Source: CAZIPZ01 sp964541075
Lineage (GTDB): Bacteria; Acidobacteriota; Terriglobia; 20CM-2-55-15
DNA length: 6,835 nt
Reading direction: 5' to 3'
Assembly: GCA_964541075.1 (NCBI GenBank)
Contig: CAZIPZ010000206.1
Coordinates: 1 to 6,835 of the forward strand
Below are positions 1 through 5,345 of the stretch, piece after piece (the stretch's first letter is position 1; each line of letters begins with the position of its first letter). The notes beneath the pieces were generated by a model, which was given only the letters and a program-made list of their open reading frames with translations, did no database searches and was not told the origin of the DNA. The position numbers and the translations under genes are program-made.

Positions 1-192
1 GGGACATACCATCGTATCTTATTGAATCTATTCAGTCGTGGATCCGAGACACCGTCAAACTCCTGACTAAACACATTTTCAGCGGTCACAACCATGACAG
101 GAAGGTCGAGGTTCGCCTCATTGGCAGACGGACTTAACGGCAAACGCACCTGTTGTTTGGATCTCGCACACTTGGCAAAATGAACTTGAACG
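1..192. other. Left-edge region upstream of the thioredoxin gene, no gene established
   Basis: Two open frames compete here. A plus-strand frame is open from base 3 to a TAA at 135-137 (44 codons) and could be the C-terminus of a gene entering from the left. A minus-strand frame, exactly in antisense register with it, is open from about 219 to the window edge and has an ATG at 93-95 with no Shine-Dalgarno sequence before it. Neither translation is a family I recognise, and both are short enough to be chance. If the minus frame were real, about 95-192 would be a divergent promoter region. I see no clear terminator or promoter hexamers. Confidence 0.3.
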
Positions 193-621
193 ATGATTCG
201 AACATGCTCCAAATGCGGTCAGAAGAACCGAATTTCGGCCGAACACCTAGCCGATGCATGGCGTTGCGGTGCGTGCAAAGCGCCTTTTACCGCCATTGCC
301 GAGCCACTCGATGCCAATGACGCATCTTTCGACGAAATTGTCTCGAAAGCGCGAGTCCCTGTACTTGTGGACTTTTGGGCTCCGTGGTGTGGACCATGTA
401 GAATGGCGGCGCCCGAAGTCAGCCGGACTGCGGCCATTATGTCGGGGCGTGCCATTATTTTGAAGGTGAACACTGAAGAATCTCCGGCATTGGCGGAACG
501 ATTCAATATTATGAGCATTCCCAATTTTATGGTCCTTAAGAACGGCGCCGTTGTGAGACAGCAACCTGGATTAGTAGATCATAGGCAGTTGATCGCCTGG
601 CTAACAATGGCCGGGGCGTAG
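193..621 (+). CDS. trxC: Thioredoxin 2 (TrxC-type, N-terminal zinc ribbon)
   Basis: A cytoplasmic thiol-disulfide oxidoreductase of 142 residues, the usual TrxC length. The N-terminus has two CxxC pairs (Cys5/Cys8 and Cys25/Cys28) forming the small zinc ribbon that separates TrxC from the shorter TrxA. The thioredoxin fold follows: the DFWAPWCGPC active site has redox Cys66 and Cys69, and a cis-proline lies at Pro110 in SIPNF. The residue after the cis-Pro is Asn where Thr is most common. No signal peptide is present. An in-frame TGA at 187-189 makes the ATG at 193 the first available start, although no good Shine-Dalgarno precedes it. In the known family, TrxC reduces protein disulfides and can support oxidative-stress defence. 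Family assignment is firm; the trxC name rests on the zinc ribbon. Confidence 0.93.
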   Translation: MIRTCSKCGQKNRISAEHLADAWRCGACKAPFTAIAEPLDANDASFDEIVSKARVPVLVDFWAPWCGPCRMAAPEVSRTAAIMSGRAIILKVNTEESPALAERFNIMSIPNFMVLKNGAVVRQQPGLVDHRQLIAWLTMAGA

Positions 622-631
622 CCTCCTTTTT
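613..631 (+). terminator. Possible weak terminator overlapping the end of trxC
   Basis: A GGGGC/GCCTC stem (613-617 with 621-625, one G-T pair, 3-nt loop) overlaps the stop codon and is followed after one C by five T (627-631). The stem is only 5 bp, so termination would be partial at best. The rest of the gap to the next gene (632-802) shows no convincing promoter or RNA element, only a 5-bp TCAGT/ACTGA hairpin near 741-757 without a T tract. Confidence 0.25.
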
Positions 632-802
632 CACGAAATCATTCACGGCGTCACCGGTCCCTTGATTCATTAGGCAGTGGCCGCGGCGGAAAAAGCCTTG
701 GCTGATCAGAATTACGTTGCCTGACCGAGAAATCCAACGACTTCAGTCCGAAACTGAGAAACCTCCGCGACCGATGCTGCGCAAGAACGGGATAGTTCTG
801 TT

Positions 803-1621
803 ATGGAAGACCGCATGGAAAAAGACCTTGATACTGCGAAAGCCTTGGCCCTACAAGCGGGAGAGATCCTTCTAAGACATTACGCCAACCCGCAGGTCGC
901 GTGGAAGGGGCCGAGGAATCCAGTGACGGTTGCAGACCGCGAGGCGAGCACCTTCCTGGTCCGTGAGCTAAAGAAGCTCTTTCCCAATGACGCAATTGTC
1001 TCGGAGGAAGAACCAGACGACGGAAGCCGGCGTGGAAAGTCACGCGTTTGGATCATTGATCCATTAGATGGGACGATGGAGTACATTGAACACCGCGACG
1101 AATTCTGCGTAATGATCGGTTTGTCGAGCGATGGCGTCTCGGTTGTCGGTGTTGTTTATCAACCCGTAACACAAAAACTTTATTACGGTGCGGCGAATGT
1201 CGGCGCGTTCATCGCCGAGAACGGATCTGATCGCTCTCTGCATGTTTCCCCGGAATCAAATCCGTCCGCGATGACTATCACCGTCAGCCGCTCACATCCC
1301 TTAGGAGACGTTGAAGCCGTGCGACGCGAACTGGGCATCACCAAAGCCCTGCCCTACGGAAGCCTGGGATTGAAGATCGGCCTCATCTGCGAAGGTCGAG
1401 CACACCTCTATTTGAATACCAGCCGGCACACTTCTGTTTGGGATGTGTGCGCACCCGAGGTGATTCTTCGTGAGGCGGGAGGCCGTCTTACGGATCTTTT
1501 GAATGCTCCGCTAGTCTACGACGGTGATTTACAAAACCTGCAGGGTGTGGTTGCGAGCAACGGTGTGACTCATGAACGAATTATCCACGTCGTCCAGTCG
1601 GTGCTCCGGCAGCGCGCTTAG
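803..1621 (+). CDS. cysQ: CysQ-like 3'(2'),5'-bisphosphate nucleotidase (inositol monophosphatase superfamily)
   Basis: A predicted Mg2+-dependent cytoplasmic phosphatase of 272 residues. CysQ enzymes hydrolyse pAp to AMP, and may use PAPS, keeping by-products of sulfate assimilation and phosphopantetheine transfer low. The superfamily metal motifs are intact: SEEE at 67-70, DPLDGT at 86-91 (metal-binding Asp86 and Asp89) and WD at 213-214 followed by an AGG turn. Features favouring CysQ over inositol monophosphatase are an acidic residue plus aromatic after the DPLDGT motif (MEY), the VVYQP segment, the SRSH motif at 162-165 and the SLGLK...CEGRAHLY segment near 187-203. The start is ambiguous: ATG 803 has only a weak upstream GGGAT, whereas ATG 815 has GGAAG (805-809) five bases ahead, which would remove four residues. 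Exact substrate is inferred. It lies 181 bases after trxC and 94 before the exporter genes. Confidence 0.88.
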   Translation: MEDRMEKDLDTAKALALQAGEILLRHYANPQVAWKGPRNPVTVADREASTFLVRELKKLFPNDAIVSEEEPDDGSRRGKSRVWIIDPLDGTMEYIEHRDEFCVMIGLSSDGVSVVGVVYQPVTQKLYYGAANVGAFIAENGSDRSLHVSPESNPSAMTITVSRSHPLGDVEAVRRELGITKALPYGSLGLKIGLICEGRAHLYLNTSRHTSVWDVCAPEVILREAGGRLTDLLNAPLVYDGDLQNLQGVVASNGVTHERIIHVVQSVLRQRA

Positions 1622-1715
1622 CTAATTCATTTTTTTCACAGTTCCCAGTTCTCCTTTTTTCCATTTCCATATACGGCCTTGGATTCCAGCATCGCTTCGC
1701 ATACGCTGCCTCAGT

Positions 1716-2537
1716 ATGCCTGTGAGCGCCGCAGTCACCGTAAGGGAACTTCGGAAGATCTATCAAGGTTCTGGTCGTCCGCCGGTGTGCGCTGTCGACG
1801 GTATCTCTTTTGAGATTCACCATGGAGAGTGTTTTGGATTGTTAGGACCCAATGGCGCCGGTAAATCTACCTCTATGAATTGCATTACCGGCTTTTACCC
1901 GGCGACATCGGGCGAAATCCGAATCTTGGGGATTGATGTTAACGCCCAACCGCGAAAGGCGCGAGCCCGTCTTGGCGTATGTTCGCAGGATGATACGTTG
2001 GACTCAGACTTCAGCGTACTGGACCAGATGATCCGTTACGGCACTTACTTCGACCGGCCCATCGAGGTAATCCGTCCGCGTGCCGAATCGCTCTTAGCTC
2101 GCTTTGGACTGAGCGAAAAAAGCCATGACCTTGTGGAGTCGCTATCGGGAGGGATGCGTCGCCGTCTTCAGGTTGCCAGATCTCTTATTGCTGATCCTAA
2201 GGTGCTTATTCTCGATGAACCCACAACGGGAATGGATCCCGAGGTTCGAAGAGTGCTTTGGGACATCATTGGTGATTGCCGCACCCAAGGGATTGCAATC
2301 TTGCTTTCCACACACTACATGGAGGAGGCGCAGCGCCTTTGTGATCGCGTGGCCATCCTTCATCGTGGACGCATTCTTGATTGTGCTCCACCTCAGGACT
2401 TGATCAATCGGCACATCGGCATCGAAATGCTTGAAGAAGAGATCCGACCCGGAGTTCGATGGAAGAGACCGCCGAATCTCGAGGACGTTTATCTAAGACT
2501 GACCGGTAAACATCTCGACAACGGTGATGCTTCATGA
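1716..2537 (+). CDS. NodI-type ABC exporter ATP-binding protein
   Basis: The ATPase subunit of an ABC-2 type exporter, 273 residues, expected at the inner face of the cytoplasmic membrane with the product of the next gene. All nucleotide-binding motifs are present: Walker A GPNGAGKST (44-52), Q-loop Gln91, signature LSGGM (143-147), Walker B VLILDE (163-168), D-loop near 172-175 and switch His200 in STHYMEEAQ. The SQDDTLDSDF segment after the Q-loop and the C-terminal NLEDVYLRLTGKHL are characteristic of the NodI/DrrA group. The stretch between the ABC core and that C-terminal motif is short (about 220-250), leaving the protein some 30-40 residues below typical NodI length. No Shine-Dalgarno is visible before the ATG, and a pyrimidine-rich run (about 1630-1670) precedes it. 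Its stop overlaps the permease start, implying coupled translation. The substrate is unknown; nodI is not assigned because nodulation is not implied. Confidence 0.93.
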   Translation: MPVSAAVTVRELRKIYQGSGRPPVCAVDGISFEIHHGECFGLLGPNGAGKSTSMNCITGFYPATSGEIRILGIDVNAQPRKARARLGVCSQDDTLDSDFSVLDQMIRYGTYFDRPIEVIRPRAESLLARFGLSEKSHDLVESLSGGMRRRLQVARSLIADPKVLILDEPTTGMDPEVRRVLWDIIGDCRTQGIAILLSTHYMEEAQRLCDRVAILHRGRILDCAPPQDLINRHIGIEMLEEEIRPGVRWKRPPNLEDVYLRLTGKHLDNGDAS

Positions 2538-3301
2538 CCGCTATTGGCGCAATTCGCTGCGTATGGCTGCGCTACTTCGATGTCTATAGAAAAAGTCTCA
2601 AGTACGCCATGATCACCACGTTTTGTGAACCGTTAATGTATCTGTTCGCGTTCGGTTTTGGACTTGGTTCGATGGTGGGAAACGTCCAGATCTCAGAAGC
2701 TGAACTCACATATAGGCAGTTCATTTTTGCCGGCATTGCAGCCCAAACATTGATGTTTCAAGGGTTTTTCGAGGCCGCTTACGGCGCGTTCATTCGCATG
2801 TACTACCAAAGGATCTTTCAGGCAATTGCGGTAACCCCGATCACTCTCTCTGAAGTTCTATGGGCGGAATTGATCTGGGACGCGTCCAAGGCCGCTTTCG
2901 CTTCAACCGCGGTCTTGGGTATTGGGGCGATCATGGGAGACTTTCGGCCTCTTGGAGCCTTGCTCGCTCTTCCCGTTTGTTTCCTCTCCGGGCTCCTCTT
3001 CGCAGAACTCGGCCTTCTCGTGGCAGCAAAATCAAAAACGATTGAGGAGATTTCATACCCTCAATATCTGCTCATCTTTCCGATGTTCCTTTTCTGTGGG
3101 GTCTTTTTCCCGCTCTCCAATCTGTCGATATATTTGCAATGGCTGGCATGGACCTTGCCTTTGACCTCGGTGGTATCACTACTCCGAACTCTAACACTCG
3201 GCACGCCTCTGCAGGCGGAGGTCTTTGTCGTTCTAACCGGATGGCTCCTTGTTTTGACACCCTGGTCTCGTAACGCCATGACAAGGCGATTGATCAAGTA
3301 G
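2534..3301 (+). CDS. NodJ-type ABC-2 exporter permease
   Basis: The membrane subunit of the exporter, 255 residues with about six hydrophobic segments (roughly 25-47, 62-82, 113-133, 137-160, 172-195 and 225-245). NodJ-family landmarks are visible: the TTFCEPLMYLFAFGFGLG segment in the first membrane helix, an FExxYGAFIRM stretch and TPITLSEVLWAE leading into the third helix, the GVFFPLSNL segment, and a basic RRLIK C-terminus. In the family, the permease dimerises with two ATPase subunits to move lipid-linked or amphipathic molecules outward: lipo-chitooligosaccharides in rhizobia, other substrates elsewhere. Its ATG shares four bases (ATGA) with the ATPase stop, and a GGTGA at 2523-2527 may serve as ribosome binding site, so one-to-one coupled expression is likely. 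A strong hairpin terminator follows 70 bases after the stop. The substrate cannot be told from sequence. Confidence 0.92.
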   Translation: MTAIGAIRCVWLRYFDVYRKSLKYAMITTFCEPLMYLFAFGFGLGSMVGNVQISEAELTYRQFIFAGIAAQTLMFQGFFEAAYGAFIRMYYQRIFQAIAVTPITLSEVLWAELIWDASKAAFASTAVLGIGAIMGDFRPLGALLALPVCFLSGLLFAELGLLVAAKSKTIEEISYPQYLLIFPMFLFCGVFFPLSNLSIYLQWLAWTLPLTSVVSLLRTLTLGTPLQAEVFVVLTGWLLVLTPWSRNAMTRRLIK

Positions 3302-3371
3302 CGCTGAGTCGGAATTTCCGCTCCAGCGGTTCCTCGCCCTCTAGAATGTTCGCCGAGTGTCACCTAAATGA

Positions 3372-3397
3372 AAAAGGGCTGCCTGAGCAGCCCTTTT
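3372..3397. terminator. Bidirectional rho-independent terminator between convergent genes
   Basis: A perfect hairpin: GGGCTGC (3376-3382), loop CTGA, GCAGCCC (3387-3393). Flanking AAAA (3372-3375) and TTTT (3394-3397) extend pairing to 11 bp and supply a U tract to transcripts from either side. It lies between the exporter permease stop (3301) and the SnoaL-like gene stop (3420), so it should end the plus-strand operon and the minus-strand gene alike. Nothing else is visible in 3302-3371. Confidence 0.9.
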
Positions 3398-3419
3398 GAA
3401 AAATTGCAGCCGGGAAAAA

Positions 3420-4160
3420 TCAATTACCGCAGTTTGCGTTAAAGGAGCCTACGATTTCCGCTGTCTCTCCACGTGCATAATAAATCCGCAGTCTCTTAAT
3501 TTTGCCCTCTTGAATGTCAAAAAAAGCCGCACCAGGAACCATGAGCCGTTTTCCTGTATCGCGAAAATCCTTTGACCCGCCAAACTCGGTTGTGACACTC
3601 ACGCCACCCCAAGGCGTGGGTGAAGCAAACAGCAGATCCGACGTCTTCTCACTGACCGTCCTGACCTTGATGTAATACGCGAGTCGTGTGTACTTGTCGG
3701 ACAGATCTTTGGCCATCCTCCGGATTTCATCCTGTCCTTCGTAGAACACCAGGCCGATTTGATCCTCAGGAGGACCGACCATGAGTAAGGCGTCAGCTTG
3801 GTGAAGCTCGAGAAAACGATTGATGGACTCGTCGCTGCCATCCAGAGCATTCCATCTCCTGAACCATTCTTGAACTGTTTGCTGAGCTTTAACAAGATTG
3901 GCTTCGTCGGCTTTTTTCTGCTCCTGGGCCTTCGCCTGCTCCCCCTTCAACTTTTCCAGTTCGGCAGTTAGAGCTTTGACATCAACGGCCGGTGGCCGTG
4001 GAGCGGCCGCCGCTGGCCTCGCCTGAGGGGTTGCGGCCGTAGCTGGTTTTGCCGCACCTGCGGCCGGCGCTGCGGGCGCCTTTGTTTGAGCCGCACCTTG
4101 TGAAGATAGAACGATAGTGGTAAGTGAAAAGAAAACGGTGAGAAAAATGAAGTTTCTCAT
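3420..4160 (-). CDS. Exported coiled-coil protein with C-terminal SnoaL/NTF2-like domain
   Basis: A predicted secreted or periplasmic protein of unknown role, 246 residues from the chosen start. An N-terminal Sec-type signal (hydrophobic residues about 3-19, likely cleavage near AAQ at 23-25) is followed by an Ala/Pro-rich low-complexity linker (about 26-58), a charged Lys/Glu/Ala-rich helix likely to form a coiled coil (about 61-98), and a domain from about 97 resembling SnoaL/DUF4440 proteins of the NTF2-like fold. That fold forms a small cone that binds ligands or carries simple catalysis. The start at 4160 is preferred over the ATG at 4205 because AGGGAGG lies nine bases ahead and the signal peptide then starts at the N-terminus. 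A terminator and a 130-base gap separate it from the upstream FGE-fold gene, so it probably has its own promoter. The domain call is from pattern resemblance; function is unknown. Confidence 0.8.
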   Translation of the reverse strand: MRNFIFLTVFFSLTTIVLSSQGAAQTKAPAAPAAGAAKPATAATPQARPAAAAPRPPAVDVKALTAELEKLKGEQAKAQEQKKADEANLVKAQQTVQEWFRRWNALDGSDESINRFLELHQADALLMVGPPEDQIGLVFYEGQDEIRRMAKDLSDKYTRLAYYIKVRTVSEKTSDLLFASPTPWGGVSVTTEFGGSKDFRDTGKRLMVPGAAFFDIQEGKIKRLRIYYARGETAEIVGSFNANCGN

Positions 4161-4169
4161 GCCAAAAGG

Positions 4170-4176
4170 CCTCCCT
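4170..4176 (-). promoter_or_regulatory. Strong Shine-Dalgarno fixing the SnoaL-like gene start
   Basis: On the minus strand this reads AGGGAGG, nine bases before the ATG at 4160. It lies inside the longer open frame that begins at 4205, and so argues for the internal start. Confidence 0.8.
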
Positions 4177-4209
4177 AAGAGCTCCCTTGTTACGCGGGGG
4201 AGCACGGAG

Positions 4210-4239
4210 ATGGTACTCCGCCTTAGCCACTCAGTGCAA
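4210..4239 (-). promoter_or_regulatory. Candidate sigma70-type promoter for the SnoaL-like gene
   Basis: On the minus strand TTGCAC (4234-4239) and TACCAT (4210-4215) are separated by 18 bases. They match the -35 and -10 consensus at 4 of 6 positions each. The site sits between the upstream terminator and the Shine-Dalgarno, where a promoter is expected. The match is weak and could be chance. Confidence 0.25.
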
Positions 4240-4291
4240 GACTAGTGATGATGAAATAAGCGTCACCTTGTGCACCATGTGAATCTCGAGC

Positions 4292-4320
4292 AAAAAAAAA
4301 TGGGCGGCCGGAGCCGCCCA
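4292..4320 (-). terminator. Rho-independent terminator of the FGE-fold gene
   Basis: Read on the minus strand, TGGGCGGC (4320-4313) and GCCGCCCA (4308-4301) form a perfect 8-bp GC-rich stem with a TCCG loop, followed directly by nine T (4300-4292). It lies 19 bases after the stop codon of the FGE-fold gene and isolates it from the SnoaL-like gene. Confidence 0.93.
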
Positions 4321-4339
4321 TTCTGTGATTTTATGCGCT

Positions 4340-5245
4340 CTATTTCGCGTCCTTGGCGCATCGGATTCCGTAGGCGTCGCTGATCTGGGATGGCGGAGCG
4401 TAATTGCGATAGTGGGCTCCCAGGAGACTGCGCTGACCGGTATTCCAAAGGTCTTCGTCGTTAGTCCATCCACCGCCGCGAACAACCTTGTATTGACCAG
4501 TTGCCGGACCCGTTGGATTCTTCAGCGGGCCGACGCTGTAATAGTCCTGACCATACCAATCCGAGACCCATTCCCAAACGTTTCCGGTCACATCATAGAG
4601 ACCGTAACCATTTGGCGGGAATGACCCGACTGGTGCAGGACCATTAGCAGCTTGATACTGCGCCATCTTTTTGGGGGGACCCGCAGGGCGGCCTTCAGCG
4701 CCAGCAGCCGGTTTAACATCGAGTTCATTGCCCCAAGAATAGAGATTGCGGTCCAAACCGCCGCGTGCAGCCTTTTCCCATTCCGCTTCGGTCGGGAGCC
4801 GCTTGCCGGCCCATGCACAATACGCGGCCGCATCTTCCCAGTTCACGTTGTACACCGGCCACTTTTCCTGACCGGGATTGATCTTGCCGCCCTTCCAGTA
4901 CCAGGGCGTCTTGCGATTGGTCGCTTCCGCGAACTTCGCATAATCCGTGTTCGTCACCTCGTACTTATCAATCCAGAAAGCATCGAGGGTGATCACTCGC
5001 GCCGGCTGATCGTCCTGGCGGAGGCGCGCCGTCCAATTCAGTTCATCGAACAAAAACATGTGCGTCCGGCCCATCCAGAAACCACCCGCCGGAATCTGCA
5101 CCATTCCAGAGCCATCCTCCTTTACTTCGGCCTTCGGCGTCGCTGCCGGAGCGTTCGACTGCGCCGAGGTCGCTTCTGGCATCGCCTGAACCAGACCAAC
5201 CATGAGCAAAGTTAAACTGACGACTATGAAACGTTTCGTAATCAT
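4340..5245 (-). CDS. Exported FGE-sulfatase (SUMF1) fold protein lacking the FGE catalytic cysteines
   Basis: A 301-residue protein with the formylglycine-generating-enzyme/SUMF1 fold. A Sec-type signal (about 1-21, ending VQA) is followed by the domain opening MVQIPAGGFWMG, then the hallmarks KYEVTNTDYAKF, PVYNVNWEDAAAYCAWAGKRLPTEAEWEKAARGG in parts (about 131-163), LYDVTGNVWEWVSDWY (216-231), RGGGW (256-260) and a closing GIRCA (293-297). Genuine FGEs carry a Cys pair in the segment before that closing motif; here the segment (QRSLLGAHYRNY) has none. The only cysteines are Cys143 and Cys296, so sulfatase-activating activity is unlikely. Other members of the fold include EgtB-like sulfoxide synthases, PvdO-like and binding proteins; EgtB would need a fused DinB domain, which is absent. 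The start at 5245 is preferred to 5251 because AGGGGA (5257-5252) lies six bases ahead of it. A terminator follows the gene. The physiological role is unknown. Confidence 0.9.
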   Translation of the reverse strand: MITKRFIVVSLTLLMVGLVQAMPEATSAQSNAPAATPKAEVKEDGSGMVQIPAGGFWMGRTHMFLFDELNWTARLRQDDQPARVITLDAFWIDKYEVTNTDYAKFAEATNRKTPWYWKGGKINPGQEKWPVYNVNWEDAAAYCAWAGKRLPTEAEWEKAARGGLDRNLYSWGNELDVKPAAGAEGRPAGPPKKMAQYQAANGPAPVGSFPPNGYGLYDVTGNVWEWVSDWYGQDYYSVGPLKNPTGPATGQYKVVRGGGWTNDEDLWNTGQRSLLGAHYRNYAPPSQISDAYGIRCAKDAK

Positions 5246-5251
5246 GAGCAT

Positions 5252-5257
5252 TCCCCT
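5252..5257 (-). promoter_or_regulatory. Shine-Dalgarno deciding the FGE-fold gene start
   Basis: AGGGGA on the minus strand abuts the first ATG (5251), where it could not function, but sits six bases before the second in-frame ATG (5245). This supports the shorter form, two residues less. Confidence 0.65.
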
Positions 5258-5284
5258 GAAGTGACTAAAGATAATAAAAGCTGA

Positions 5285-5338
5285 AAAGGGGACAACGAGC
5301 CATTTCTTGCACTTCAGAAACCGCTCACTGTCCCCTTT
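5285..5338. repeat. Imperfect palindrome with GGGGACA/TGTCCCC ends (REP-like)
   Basis: AAAGGGGACA (5285-5294) pairs with TGTCCCCTTT (5329-5338). Inside, GAGC (5297-5300) pairs with GCTC (5323-5326), and TTTCT (5303-5307) pairs with AGAAA (5316-5320). The three stems are separated by symmetric 2x2 mismatches, with an 8-base loop. This staged stem-bulge-stem form fills most of the 100-base gap between the DUF1501 stop and the FGE-fold start. It resembles REP-type extragenic palindromes mobilised by REP-associated transposases, but repetition cannot be shown from one copy. It could also act as a transcription attenuator or mRNA stabiliser, since T-rich sequence follows on the minus strand. Confidence 0.6.
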
Positions 5339-5345
5339 GGTCTAG

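Noticed and set aside
180..260. ATG at 180-182 as a start for a short plus-strand gene
   Set aside because: It is out of frame with the thioredoxin gene, runs into it, and gives no recognisable product.
803..1621. Naming this an inositol monophosphatase
   Set aside because: The MEY after DPLDGT, the VVYQP and SRSH motifs and the LGLK...EGRAHLY segment fit CysQ better. Substrate remains unproven.
1716..3301. Reading the NodI/NodJ-type pair as evidence for nodulation or a rhizobial genome
   Set aside because: No other nod gene or nod box is seen, and this exporter family is widespread in bacteria that do not nodulate.
4161..4205. Longer N-terminus for the SnoaL-like protein, starting at 4205
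   Set aside because: It would put a 15-residue Arg-containing extension before the signal peptide and place the AGGGAGG ribosome binding site inside the coding region.
4652..5215. Plus-strand open frame (187 codons) antisense to the FGE-fold gene
   Set aside because: It is an Arg-rich antisense shadow of a well-supported gene, with no recognisable motif.
4340..5245. Calling this gene an active formylglycine-generating enzyme or EgtB
   Set aside because: The catalytic Cys pair is absent, and there is no DinB-like domain for EgtB.
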